Positions 1 through 11,639 of a DNA stretch of 64,000 nt are shown piece by piece. The translations under genes and the position numbers were made by a program. Source of the stretch: Lophius americanus (Eukaryota > Chordata > Actinopteri > Lophiiformes > Lophiidae); NCBI GenBank assembly GCA_037951165.1, contig JBBDHG010000008.1, positions 5,995,501-6,059,500 on the forward strand. The letters run 5' to 3'. Below the pieces are notes generated by a model. That model was not told the DNA's origin and ran no database searches. It was given only the letters and a program-made list of their open reading frames with translations. Position 1 is the first letter of the stretch. The number at the start of each line of letters is the position of its first letter.

Positions 1-45
1 ATCACTTTTGGTTTGACAGGTTCCTGAACTTTTCCAATATTGAAA

Positions 46-84
46 TGCAGCAACCTTCCTTTAACAGAAGGGAAGGTTGCTGCA
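46..84. repeat. Perfect 14-bp inverted repeat (hairpin)
   Basis: TGCAGCAACCTTCC at 46-59 is matched exactly by its reverse complement at 71-84, with an 11-nt loop. A T-run follows at 88-95. Nothing else marks it as a gene, so a repeat remnant is the likeliest reading. Confidence 0.8.
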
Positions 85-188
85 ACCTTTTTTTCTTTGT
101 TGAATTTACTTAATTAATTTGTCAGCTTGATGAACGCAATAAATGTACCTAAATCCCGATAAATTATTTAAAAAACTTGAGTTCACCT

Positions 189-256
189 ATGTTCTACAGT
201 TGAATTATATTATAATTCAACTGTAGAACATGAATTATATTATAATTCAACTGTAG
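189..256. repeat. 43-bp perfect palindrome with a partial second copy
   Basis: Positions 189-231 form a palindrome with 21-bp arms around one central base. The right part of the unit then recurs at 231-256, about 31 bp further on. The DNA could extrude a cruciform; AT-rich palindromes of this sort arise from small transposons or replication slippage. Confidence 0.85.
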
Positions 257-1053
257 TTATTAGTTATTGATTCATTTTCAACCAATAGTGCCTCAATTTA
301 GATACACCAGTTCACCTAAATTGAATGTTTTAGGTATGTGGATTGTCTGGGATTTTAGGGATTTGAGCCCAGTACCTTCTTTCCTGAGCTGACGGCGCTA
401 ACCAAAACTCTTTCATGCTGCCAAGTTTCAAACCTCATTGAGATGCAACTTCTCTGCAAATGCTTACGCAGGACTGTCTGTGGGATTTAAATCATGATAA
501 AAGTCTATTTAATTTATTAAAAACAATTAAATACGCCAGATTGAAACATGTAACAATTACTTGGGCTCAGACCATGTTTTTTCCAGTGCTCCAGCAAACT
601 GGTGCCACCAGTGTTTATTACAGGGTGGTCTACTGTGCTTACTTATACACATCTTAAGATTTTAACTAGACTGCGCGTGGTTTGCCGGTAGTGAACATTG
701 GTGTAGGATTTAGCACAAGCGTTGACACACAGTGGATGTTCAGTTAAGACAACATAGATAGATCGACTTTCATGCGATCGATGGTGAAGTCTTTTTTGCT
801 TCGACTGACCAAACAAGGACCAGTCGTCATATATCTGTATCGATTCTGTAATTACAAGTAAGGGAGAGAAACACAGGGACAACCAGAGAAAAGGTTCAGT
901 CAGTGGATAAATAAACTGGGAGTTGAGTCCCCCTCACCATACTGGAACATTTCCTCACAGTTACGTGGTTTCATACCACTTTGCAAATGCGTGTACTTTA
1001 TTTTCTACATCTAGTATGTATGAATGAAAAAAGTCACAATCATTTTTGCCGGA

Positions 1054-1105
1054 AGAGGGGGGCCTACACAGTATTGGCCAGGTGGTTTTAATGTTATGGC
1101 TGGCT
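1054..1105. repeat. Dispersed repeat fragment, copy 1
   Basis: This segment (core CCTACACAGTATTGG, then a run containing GGTGGTTTTAATGTTATGG) resembles 23050-23108 in the same window. The sequence matches a repeat end I recognise as common in fish genomes, but I cannot name the family with certainty. Confidence 0.55.
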
Positions 1106-1594
1106 GTGTCTGTAGCTCATGCATGTATGGTTTTCCCAATTGGCAAATAAATGATCTCATATTTTTTAAGATTTTTCTTTTCTTTGCTCGTTCCACCTTG
1201 TTTAAATTTTCTTTTCGGTGATGAGCGCCGCCAAGATGCCTTGTTGACGCAGTTCGGACCTTTTTTAAGGCACAGTTCATTATCTAATCGCCCTCATGCC
1301 GATGCAAGTCAGGAAAGTTTCTTTGTTCACTGCTTGTAAAACAGTGTTGCACCATTCCCCAAAATAACTGTAGAATATAGTGCATATATTTTTAAGACTA
1401 GAAAGCATCCAGGGGGCGTCACGCTCCTATGCAAACATCACTAAAACCATCACCCCCACCTGAATCCACATAATGGTGGAACATCATGACATTTCTCCGC
1501 CTTTATTGGCTTAGTACGTCAATAAGTTAACGTTAACGTCAGAGGATGATGTTTTATTCACCAGCATCTGTCTGTTAGGATTACACATAAACTA

Positions 1595-1700
1595 GTTGAC
1601 AGATTTCCATGAAATGTTTGGACATGACAGGAAAGAACCCATTAAAGCTGGAAGTGGATCTGGATAAAGGGCAGATCCATATTCTTTCACTTTGTCAACC
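1595..1700. repeat. Decayed dispersed repeat ('ACAGATTTCCATGAAA' family)
   Basis: The run from ACAGATTTCCATGAAA through AAGAACCCATTAAA to GATCTGGATAAAGGGCAGATC has the order of words seen in a frequent fish interspersed repeat. A related, more decayed stretch lies at 17045-17390. The class is uncertain. Confidence 0.45.
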
Positions 1701-2049
1701 AGTAACTGGATTAGGGGTCAATTAAACTTGCCTTTAAACTGAATCAACTCTTCCTTGGACTAAGATTCACCCTTTCACAGAATTTCCTCAAAACTCTTCA
1801 CAAGAGATCTTTGTCATCACAAAACCTCTTCCAGCTCTGGTTGGTGGGAGTGTTGGTTCCATGCAGCCAGTATGTTGTCGCCCACATCTCCAGAAGCTCC
1901 CAGATTGATTCGAAAATGAGTTGAAATGTTCATGTTTTCATTATGAAGCATTAGCAACCGTTCTGTCTGAGGAAAGTGTGTCTCCAAGGTAACAGGTAAA
2001 TCTTATCAAATTTTATTTAGAAGATCCAAATCACAACAAACGTTGTGTC

Positions 2050-2107
2050 AAGGTGCTTTCCAGAACGCACCCTGAGATTCCTCTAGGGTGCTTTTTGGAA
2101 AGCACTT
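2050..2107. repeat. Imperfect 27-bp hairpin
   Basis: The arm at 2050-2076 pairs with 2081-2107 across a 4-nt loop, with a few mismatches. It lies about 250 bp left of the complexin exon. The preceding bases (CAAATCACAACAAACG and nearby) look like part of a common fish retroposon, so this is probably a repeat remnant; a miRNA-like precursor is possible but unsupported. Confidence 0.6.
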
Positions 2108-2362
2108 CATGGAGGAATTTGTGAAGAATAAAGACCGAAGTCTGCAAACATCACGCTCTGAAGTTTCCAAGGAAACTAAATAAATTTGTTATGATTTCTC
2201 ATGAATCATACAGCAGGTTATCATTCTTTCATGGAGGACAGCCAGAAAGTTCAGATCATTACATAACACTCCAACTCTATTGAAATATTTGTTCTTGAAA
2301 ACCTCCTTTAATAAAAGCGGACCTCTAACTTCTCAATCTCTTCTTCTCAACTCTCCGCTCAG

Positions 2363-2560
2363 TATGGGCTGAAGAAGAAGGAGGAAAAGGAGGCAGAGGA
2401 GAAGGCGGCCATGGAGCAGGCCTGCGAGGGCTCACTGACGCGCCCCAAGAAGGCGATCCCACGGGGCTGCGGAGACGATGATGACGAGGATGAGGAGAGT
2501 ATCCTCGACACCGTCCTCAAGTTCTTGCCTGGACCTCTACAGGACATGTTTAAGAAGTAA
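2363..2560 (+). CDS. cplx2: Complexin-2 type, last coding exon (partial gene)
   Basis: Complexins bind the assembled neuronal SNARE complex in presynaptic terminals, clamping spontaneous fusion and helping calcium-triggered release. The exon follows a CAG acceptor at 2360-2362, starts in phase 0 and encodes 65 residues ending in TAA at 2558-2560. It begins YGLKKKEEKEAEEKAAMEQ (end of the SNARE-binding helix), continues through EGSLTRPKKAIP and an acidic run (DDDDEDEES), and ends ILDTVLKFLPGPLQDMFKK, the amphipathic membrane-binding C-terminus. The YGLKKKEEKEAEEKAA stretch fits complexin 2 better than complexin 1 (YGIKKKEEREAE). There is no CAAX box, so it is not complexin 3 or 4. The upstream exons, and roughly the first half of the protein, lie outside the window. 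No break or oddity is seen. Confidence 0.95.
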   Translation, partial: YGLKKKEEKEAEEKAAMEQACEGSLTRPKKAIPRGCGDDDDEDEESILDTVLKFLPGPLQDMFKK

Positions 2561-4470
2561 AATTACAAAACAAACGAACCCTAAATTCTGGGTCCAGTCC
2601 GGCCCCGGGTCAGGCTGTGGGGCTTCGGGGTGGAAGGAGACAGGTTTTGAGAGTGGATTGGGGCGAGTAGAAGGAATGGGGGAGGGGGGGGTTTGCCAAA
2701 CTGTTAGGGGCTACACACTGCCTTTCTCGAAAACTTTCTTCTTTTCTACTCCTCGACTATTACGTCATTCTTCCCCTTTTTAATTTCAGCACAACTTTTC
2801 AACTGCCACACTGGTCTTACGGTTCGTATGTTTTCTGTCTTTAACCCGTCGTTCTTTTCACACGGTCCAGATATGTTGATTTGTTGACCATCATCTGTCG
2901 CTAGGCGATGGCGACCAGCGGAAAACAGTATTCCCTTAAAGACGGACAACCTCTGTCCTCTTGCGTCTGTGGTTCTTCACACTGCCACCATTTCAGTAGG
3001 TGGAGCATGTTGTGTTTATTTAAGTGGGTGTTTTCTACTTTTATGAACCTGGTGTAGGTCTTTATACTAAAAATAACAAAAAGTCAACCTTTGAGTTTTA
3101 GGACATGTGCCTTCATATCATCTCCTCCAGCAGAGGAACTGTTAATGAGGGTTTAGTTTTCAGTCAAGCAGATTTACAGATGTTAGCATGTGTTCAACAG
3201 TGAAACATTAGACAATTTTGGAATAATGTATTTGATAAAAAGTTGGTGTATTTTCTCGGTTCAAACTAGAGGTCGATCAGTTGGGCTGAATAAACTGGAC
3301 CGGTGGCGGTGCAGCCTCCACCTTTCACCTCCTCAACAGGAGTTACTGACTTTGAAACCTGAAATTTAAATTTGAAAATAAATCCCATTGAACAGCTTAT
3401 TCTTATTCAGTTATTTGTCACTTGACTTAAATGTTCCGTTCTGCAGGTATCCAGTTTATATTTAGGTTTTTCTTGGCCAATGAAGGTGTGGATCTGGTCG
3501 TGGTTGATGGCTGTGGACCCTCTATCCTGCCTTACATGGAAAATTATAACACATCAACAATAGAAGCCCACCAACTTATCTCAACAATTTGATTTGTTAC
3601 AGGTTTTTAAATTTTTATATTTCAGCCTTTTCCTGATTCAAGATATCTTTAAAAACTGTTAACCTCTAGTTTGAGCTTCCATCTTCTGGAAATCCAGGTT
3701 TGGAAAGCCTAAAAATTCAGAAACCTTAAAACACAATCTTTAGACTGCTAAAAGGCCGCTATCTTTTAGACTGTCATCGTACCAGAAAAGTCCGATTGAA
3801 GCTCCAGCTGAAGGTGTCACGATGTTGGGGATGGATGATGTAGATTCAGGTATCATCCGTGCAAAAGCAAAGACTCATTTTAGCTCGTTTAGAAATTAAA
3901 ATCACTGTTTGTCGCTGTTTTGTCCAGATTTCTGAAAACATGCGATTTAAGTTGTTGAGCCTCATTGACAATCAAATCATCGACATCTTGGAAACAGTAG
4001 GGGTACTGGTACTGTACGCATCTGTCATACTATTGGATGATTGGTTGAAGGTGGGTTCTACGATCAGCACTTAATTCATGTATGTGTTCTTCTTCACATC
4101 TGAATGCAAATTCCAGACAATGTCTGGGTCTCTCTTTTTTATTTAACTTTTTGTGAATGTCTTCTTTCAAGGCAACCAAAATTGTGCATCTACTTTATTT
4201 TATTCACATTCAGGCTGAGCTAACCTTTTCCCTCACCTTAAATCAAAGTCCATCAAAATTGAGACCAAAGAAATACTGGCCAGATCTTACTATTCCTTTT
4301 GAAACGTTTTGCATGCCAAACCTCATGGTCATTGTACATTTGAGGCCTGCCAGAGAAACACGGCGGCCTGTTCCGCGTGTGCATGCATCCTAAATACGAA
4401 CACTAAAACTGAAACTCCTACTTGTATTTCTCATAGTGTTCACGGCTAAATAAATCAAGGTTTTTTAAAT
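2561..4470 (+). other. cplx2: Probable cplx2 3' UTR
   Basis: This non-coding stretch follows the complexin stop codon. AATAAA hexamers at 3377-3382 and 4449-4454 are candidate poly(A) signals. Complexin 2 transcripts of vertebrates have long 3' UTRs, so the distal site or one further right is plausible. The true end cannot be fixed from sequence. Confidence 0.45.
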
Positions 4471-5767
4471 ACAGACAGAGGAATCTGGTTTGTGAGTTGT
4501 CGCTTCTCACTGCCTGAAGAGCTCCAGTAGACCCGAGTTTATTCTGCATCCTGCATCTTTTAATCCAGCAAAATATCTTCGAGATCTGTCATATAGCGTT
4601 TAAATAGATGTACTGTAAATTGAAATGATAAATTTAGGCAGACTATCTTAATATATGGACATTAATTAGTAAAGCATGTGGGTTATTCCTTAATGATCTG
4701 GTGACTTTTCATTGGTAAGTTATGCGACAAAGTATTATTGATACATTGTTCCATGAGTTTGAAAATATTACTGATGATAAAGTAATGATAAAGTTGTCAT
4801 AAGCACTATATAATATTTTTTTCTTTTACTTTCTAGCTCAGATAGGACATTTCACTAGAAAAAGCCATATTGTTTAGATTGCAATAATTACTTGATAAAA
4901 AAAAAAAAAAGAGAGAATATTTCAACATTTTAAGTGTTTCATGTTTGTTTTCTGTAAAATTTGAGAAAGTATACCTGCATATCTGTTTGTAAATCCTCAC
5001 CATTCTTGTATCTTTAAGAAATGTTTACGTGAGCATACACAAAGAAAATGTGCGTAGAAAAACAAGCCATTGTTCTGTCTGTGTACTACATGTGTACTGA
5101 AAATGTGTGTGTTTCTGTGTGTGTCTTCTACATGTTTGTGATATGAGCCCATGTTGTTGATTCATATAGTCCTGGTTTATACTATGTAAACGTGTCTTTG
5201 TGCACAGGCAGAAACTAGGGCAGCTCCCTAGCTGTGCCATGTCTAAAAAAAAATACTTAACACATTCCTTTAGCATGCAAATGTTTGTTAGAGAAGACAA
5301 ATGTCAAAAGACAAAAAAATACACAATTTCAAAATTCCAGTTTTATGTTGGGAGTCTCCAGGCAACAGAATCTGTGCATTGGATCCAGAAGATCTGCTCT
5401 GGGAGGGGCTCAGTGAGTGCTCTTAGTTTCTCTGAGATTGGCTAAGCTTAAGGTTTTGATCACTAAATGATGCAGCTGAGAGACGAAGCCCGCGTCGCTA
5501 AAATACAAACTGTGGTCCGCTTCAAATGACTGCTATCTCGTTTAACGTGTACACAGGACACGTCACAAAAGTCAGCACACACAAACATTTACACCCGCTG
5601 GCACAACTAGATCTTCATCTGGGATAATAAACTACCATCTGATTATTTAATGGGATCTGTACCCAGACAGGTAAACCGGACGAGAAAAGCCCAGATGTGG
5701 CTGCTGAGCTGGCATCAAAATGAAATCTGTATCTGGATACGTTACCCAGATAATAAGTTCGGAAACC

Positions 5768-5970
5768 AAACAGTGGTCCAGTATCCAAACAGTGGTCCAG
5801 AAACCAAACAGTGGTCCAGTATCCAAACAGTGGTCCAGAAACCAAACAGTGGTCCAGAAACCAAACAGTGGTCCAGTATCCAAACAGTGGTCCAGAAACC
5901 AAACAGTGGTCCAGAAACCAAACAGTGGTCCAGAAACCAAACAGTGGTCCAGTATCCAAACAGTGGCTCC
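5768..5970. repeat. 19-bp minisatellite, about 11 copies
   Basis: The unit is CCAAACAGTGGTCCAG plus a three-base linker, AAA or TAT. CAGTGG recurs every 19 bp from 5771 to 5961. The linkers in order are TAT, AAA, TAT, AAA, AAA, TAT, AAA, AAA, AAA, TAT, so TAT linkers are separated by one, two and then three AAA linkers. The unit contains no stop on either strand in any phase. The long ORFs here (for example 5615-5959 minus and 5720-6067 plus) are by-products of the repeat, not genes. Confidence 0.95.
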
Positions 5971-7678
5971 ACAGATTAGAACTTGCCTACACAGCCGGAA
6001 AAAGATATTCGATGTGAAGTGCCAGTGTGAAATAAATGGAAGGCTTTTAAAAAATAGGAGCATTTAAGAAAAAGAATAATAGTTCCCCTATCCACAAGAT
6101 TTATCCACAAGATTTGTTGCTTTTTTCCTTCTTTTTTTTTAAATCAACCTATCTGTTGTGCTCAAATGCTTTTCTTTTCAGTGTGACTATCATTCAAATT
6201 GCTGTGTCTCAGCGAGAGGCCAACCTGCAGAGAGATTTGCTTTGATGCGCTGCCAATCACAGACACATTTTGGCATTATGGATGAATATCAGCCACATAG
6301 GTTAAAATGTTTGTAGTGCAGAAAGGCTTCGAAGAATATTATTTATTACATAACCACAGAAATTCCTCCTGTTAGGTGCCAGCCAGGTTCACCTAAAGCA
6401 CATGGATTATTCAGGGCTTGTATCTCCTTGTATGGGTGGATAGGAAATAGGGGAAACAAATCCTGGACTTAAATCATGAGCGGTTCATGGAATCTACAGC
6501 CATACAGCCGCTGTATGTAAAACAGTCTCTCAGCGGGACTCGTCTTTAGGCATCACAGCATGTGAACTGCCTTTGAAAAGGGCTATTACCATATCATATA
6601 ACATCTGTATGTGAGGTTAGTGGTAACCCATCTGTGGCATCTGTGCTTATCCTAGTGTGAAGTGTTGTTGTTTGGTTGCATGAGATTTGGAAAAATTGCG
6701 ATTCTACAGTTTAGATAAATCCTTGGGTTTTAGCGAGCTGAGCAACGAGTCGTTCCTCTATGTAGGGGGTTGTACAAAATTAAGTATTATTTTACATATA
6801 TATGAGCTGTATATTTTCATAACACAGAAGTGGAAGGGGGGGGGAATGGAAATTAGAAGGGCAGACTTTGACATGAAAGGCCTCAGACATTAAATCCTGG
6901 TTTCAACTATAGCTCCGAAGCTACTACTGATGGAATTTTGTTAGGAGAAACTCAGTCAGAACTGGATTATCAAAGCATCTTCTGTTGTCAGGTGATATTT
7001 CTCATGAACATACACTCATTAATACAGACTCCCACTAATGTTTACTTCTGAAAAATATCTATGGAATGCAAAGAGTCACCTTTAAACTTGATGATATCAC
7101 AATATATTTGTGTACAAATGTTATTGTTACTGCCATGCTGATTCCTGCCAGTAAATGCAGAGGTGAAAGTTAGCGTCTGTTGCTCAGTGAATGTCTCACG
7201 ATGGTCATACACGGTACGATTTGAGCCCATTACTTAATCTGATTTTTGAGATGCATGTATGATTTTACAGCCTGCCTTAATCTCAGCTTCATTGGGCTTC
7301 AGACCGACATGTCGGACACATTTCTGACATGTCTTAAACTTTTGTTGACCGTCGTCAGGCTCTCACCCAGCATCGCCATGAGAAGATTCCCCGAACTCTA
7401 TGACTGTGTGAATTGTTAACAAAGCATCTGACAACAGTGTACCAGCTTTACAGTGACATGTGGCTAACCAACCTCCAATCTTCTATGGAAACCATACTGC
7501 CAACATCTTCCAGACCATATCAGTTATGAGCTTTGTCTTCGCAAAGCATACAACATAAGTCATGTAGTTTTGCAACGGATTTTATGTTTCAGCAAAAGCA
7601 GGTGCCATATTATTATTTATGTTATCTGTGAGGTTATTTTATTTTGAAGGGATTACGGGAAAGTTGACAAGTGTTGTA

Positions 7679-7738
7679 GAAGTTGTGGCTCGACAAATAA
7701 GCCACAACTTCAACACGAGCGGTTCTGTTCGTGTTGAA
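7679..7738. repeat. Two overlapping hairpins
   Basis: GAAGTTGTGGCT (7679-7690) pairs with AGCCACAACTTC (7700-7711). TTCAACACGA (7709-7718) pairs with TCGTGTTGAA (7729-7738). The stems share 7709-7711, so they compete at the junction. No flanking gene signal is seen. Confidence 0.7.
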
Positions 7739-8079
7739 ATCAATGCTTCCCGTCTGCATATCGAGTTTCACAGCTTGCACTTTATTTAGCAAAGCTAGAA
7801 CATCTACACTACTACAAGTTCCGCTTTACTCCTTCAAAATAAAAGCAGTTCTGTAATGCTCAGTCACAGGGAAATAGACAGTAGTCAACGGCATATGGGT
7901 GTGCTAAAACATAAAAATCTGTTACAGTATGAGTTAAGCATTTCTTAAATCAAACAATGTATGCTGTACTGATTCGGTGACAGAGATTTAAGTGGGTGCT
8001 CATTGACTACCAAGAGAAAAACTGTATACATTCCAGTCTTCTTGGCAATTGCACTAGAGTACTCTGAAAGGCTAACAGT

Positions 8080-8418
8080 GTGTCTATGGATTCAATACTA
8101 TTTGCTACCTTCTTAGTTTTATTTCATATCTGCCAAACCTCAGTATACAGTATAGCTGAAAAATGGAACCACCCACGAGGGATTATTCACTGCATTTTCA
8201 ATCCCTTTATATTTGTGCCAAACCAAACAAATGTGGAGAGCTCTGTGGAGGAGCTGGAATTGATAGACTATGGTAAACTCGTCACAACTAAATATGTAAA
8301 GAAATATGGGGAAACACTTTTGGAAACAAACAGACCAAAAAGGGGACGAACAGCTGAGAAAAGGGAATACATTTTCAAAGTTCCTACCTTTGAATCATTA
8401 GGATCTTTCATATGGTGA
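8080..8418 (+). CDS. Unassigned 112-codon ORF, doubtful
   Basis: I do not recognise this protein. The ORF starts MSMDSILFATFLVLFHIC, a hydrophobic stretch that could pass for a signal peptide, and has a lysine/arginine-rich second half. An AATAAA lies at about 8580. No splice or codon evidence backs it, and the intergenic DNA around it is AT-rich. A fragment of an old transposon or a chance ORF is as likely as a gene. Confidence 0.12.
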   Translation: MSMDSILFATFLVLFHICQTSVYSIAEKWNHPRGIIHCIFNPFIFVPNQTNVESSVEELELIDYGKLVTTKYVKKYGETLLETNRPKRGRTAEKREYIFKVPTFESLGSFIW

Positions 8419-8878
8419 GAATAATTCCAGGTTTCAGAGGTTAAGAATGTAAAATATGAGTTCTATTAGCTATTTTTTCTTAAATTGCATGTCATATAAT
8501 CTATGTGGAGCCCAATCACTGTAAAACGGTCTCATCGATGAAGCAGAATCATTCTTTTTGGGAACTAAATGTATTAAGTGAATAAAAAATGTTTATAAAA
8601 CGCTACCTGTTGTTTTTATTATTCACTGTTTTTCTCCGCCTTACTGCAGTTTAAGTTTTACGTTGAATTGTTTTTGTTTAATTGTATTTTAGCAGGGCTA
8701 TTTATTTTAATTTGAGTTTTATTATTAGTCAAACGCTCATGCGTTTACTGCTTCTGGTGTAATGATGTAGTAGGGAAATGGAGCAGTAGAGATTTTCACT
8801 CTGAGGGCACTCTGGTGGATTTCTTTTCAATTGTATTGTAATTATTGAATAAAATTAAAATTATATATAGCATATATA

Positions 8879-8880
<2 letters not shown>

Positions 8881-8909
<29 letters not shown>
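8881..8909. repeat. (TA)n microsatellite
   Basis: A pure AT/TA run of about 29 bp, following two short GCATATATA units in an AT-rich setting. Confidence 0.9.
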
Positions 8910-9749
8910 GCAAAAATAATTTTATTTTTTTACCACACACTGTGTGTATGTAACATCAAGATGACCAAAACCTTCTTCCAAATCCCATCATTTGTATCAT
9001 CTGTACAGCATATATTGTATTCTGAATTTTTCTCTATAAGACACCAATATTATGACAGAAGAATTTAACTTCTATTGTGTTGATTCCAAGTGCGTGATGA
9101 GGATGGATCAAGGCAAAAGAAGAGGGGGCCATTTTAAATGGGACTTAAACCACAACAGCAAAGGGAATTCTCGGACACATGTAATCCTTGTATGAACATT
9201 TAAATGATTCAAATGAAATAAGAATCTAACCTCACAAAACAGAAACAGAAACTCATTCTGTTTGTGTGCAGCGTAGAACCTCTGCGTAGAACGCATTAGA
9301 GAGTGATTGTTTAATCTCCCTTTATGGATACGGACTTAATCCAGTTTGCATCATCACAAGGATGGAAGCTGCCCGGCTACTCAGGCTTTTGATTTGTCTT
9401 AAATTAATAAATACATTTGTTCTTCTGAATATGTTCTTTTGCCAAATGAAAAAAAAGGGTTTTTCTAATTCATCTCAGCATATGTTGGCATTAGCACATG
9501 ATCAAAATTATAGAAATATACAGGCCAGATTGCTCTACTCATGATAAAAGCTTTGTAATTTTATCACATGCATATTTACTGAATGGCTCTGATATGAAGG
9601 TATAACTTTTACTGACCCGGGAACACCAAATATTTAGTTTTTGCCATAATTCAAAATATGAGATTTGAAATGTGTCAAAAGCACGACTAATTACTTTCAG
9701 TGGTCAACCAGACAGAGGAGTCAGTGGCATATAAAAGAATAATACTGCT

Positions 9750-9972
9750 AATGTAAGGAGGGAATGACTGAAGGCCAAGAAAGGATCCTTGTGGTGCACC
9801 CGTAGAAACGTAAAGAGAACTTCGCTCCAGTCGCCTGCTGCTTGAGTTCCTCCTGAGTCATGGAACCACTGATGGAATTGTTTAACGATCCAAAAGAGCA
9901 GGGTGTGTTCAACGGGATGCCATCAGTAAGTGAACCAAAGGCTTCAGACACGTTGATTGCAGCTAAAAGCAA
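9750..9972 (-). mobile_element. LINE reverse-transcriptase remnant
   Basis: On the minus strand one frame reads AINVSEAFGSLTDGIPLN, which fits RT motif A of non-LTR retrotransposons (LDLSAAFDTVDHxILL in typical copies). Another frame nearby reads STGAPQGSFLGL, fitting the conserved PQGSVLGP block. The two motifs are in different frames, so the copy is frameshifted and dead. The clade cannot be fixed from so short a piece. Confidence 0.65.
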
Positions 9973-11639
9973 GATTCAATAAATGATAGTTTAACCTTCC
10001 TGATATGGCTCCTTGACTATAAAAACCAGCTGATATAACGTTGATATCATTATGAAATAACGATCATTTAAGACAAACACATTTCACTCGTGGCATCTCT
10101 CGTTATCTGGCCGATTAACTTTGAGCAAATAAATGAATAAATCATTATTTATTTTTTTTGCGCCATCTCAAAATCATTTAAAAATTAACTTCAATTAGAA
10201 TCCAAACTTCTCATATTATTATCATTATTATAGAAATATGGTGAGCAATATTTTGAAACTGAGTGGCCCATCATCTGATTCAACCGTCAACCAACACTTT
10301 TTTTCAGGATACTCATGACCAAATTAGTTTTATGACGATTGATTCACTTGTATTGCCCTGATAGTGGCATCTTCAACACGCCCCCAAAACTAAATTAGTA
10401 AGTAAGTAGGAAGTTGTGTATAAGTGTTTTTTTTTTTTTTTAAAAGGTGAAAGAAAACATCCTGAGGTCTGGCCATGAGTCTTTAAAACTTGAAAGCAAA
10501 ACAGCTCCTACTGATATATTTCTCCATTCAGCAGCAGCATGGTGCAGAAGAGGAGCGTCTGTTTAAATTGGGCGATGCTCCCATCCTGTGGACTTATTGT
10601 CACATTACACACAGGTGAGACAGCAGAACCGACATGAGTCTCACTCTTATCAGCTGTCTGAGGACCAACGTCTGTTATCCCAGCAGGTTCAGTTACAGCA
10701 TGAAAACCAACATGTGGAGCTGTTTATCTGGTAGATAGTACGTCATGTGACTACAAATCAAGACGAAGAGCAGGACGACCTCTGTATCACAAAACTTTAT
10801 TCACAATAAGACACGTTGGCTCTCTAGAATCTGAATGACAGTTCTCTTATTTACAAATATTTACATGGCAATAAACTTTTTAAAAACAAAACCATGAAGC
10901 AATGTCAGACATTCTTTTGAAGGCTGTCCCTCTAAAATATTCATATTATTCACATGTTAATTATTTTATCTTAAAACCTTGTGCAGGCTTCTAGCTTTAA
11001 ATAGAGGTGAACACTTTTCTTTTAGAACGTGTCATTAAATACAACATTTTTCATCTACTGAGGTGTTGCCGATTGTTTATCTGTGAGGCGATAATGCTAT
11101 TTCAAAACTCACAATTCCCAATAGAAGAAACACAAATATGTACAAGTTAGCAGTAAGGTGTGCACATGCGTTCCCTGTGCACTGGAATGCGCCGAGTCGT
11201 GATTGAACGGATGTGTCGTTTTCAACACCTCATGGTGTGTTTCGATCCACCAATGAGAACAGTTGATTTATTGCACTCAAAAATCGAAGAGCTAAAGCTA
11301 ACATGTGTTACTTCCTGCATGTATGAAATCACTTATTTTATATTAAGGACTGTGTGCAAACCAACAAAACAAAACAAAGTAAACAGGGCAGCTCAATCGC
11401 CGCTGATGGGTAAACTAATCTCCAATGAAGGCAACAAAAACGTTAAATCTCAACTTGCAGTTGTGTTGATAATATCACATCCTCTTTAAAACGTCTTCAG
11501 TTCTTCTTCTTTCCTCTTCATCAGGTGAAACTCAGATGAAGTTCTTTTACCAGACAGGCGGATCCTAAAACAGGAACACAAAGAGCTCTGGTAAATGACT
11601 TGTGACCGTTCTGACACCAAAGTTATCCAATGATTCTCC

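Larger units (their letters stand above)
1..2362. other. Left flank, probably last intron of cplx2
   Basis: No exon can be supported here. The next complexin coding exon starts at 2363 right after a CAG acceptor, so this stretch is probably the 3' part of the last intron. The glutamate-rich helix-coding exons that precede it in complexin genes are not present, so they must lie left of the window. The stretch holds two hairpins near its left end, a dispersed repeat piece (1054-1105), an old repeat remnant (1595-1700) and a third hairpin (2050-2107). Confidence 0.6.
4471..10795. other. Intergenic region between cplx2 and slc25a48
   Basis: The two genes point toward each other, so both 3' ends face this region. 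I see no conserved exon. It contains an A-run at 4898-4911, the 19-bp minisatellite (5768-5970), two overlapping hairpins (7679-7738), an unassigned 112-codon ORF (8080-8418), a short (TA)n (8881-8909) and an old reverse-transcriptase remnant (about 9750-9972). Confidence 0.6.

Noticed and set aside
2359..2783. ORFs on both strands over the complexin exon
   Set aside because: Shadows in the wrong frames of the complexin coding exon and its 3' UTR.
5768..5970. CRISPR-like array
   Set aside because: Units are directly adjacent without unique spacers and the genome is a vertebrate; it is a minisatellite.
5615..6067. Long repeat-protein ORFs on both strands
   Set aside because: The same DNA gives equal ORFs in all six frames from a stop-free 19-bp unit, which a real gene would not do.
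9748..9972. Intact small gene on the minus strand
   Set aside because: The only recognisable blocks are LINE RT motifs lying in different frames, so it is a decayed retroposon.
11160..11489. 109-codon + ORF
   Set aside because: It lies opposite the slc25a48 3' flank and shows no domain or conserved motif.
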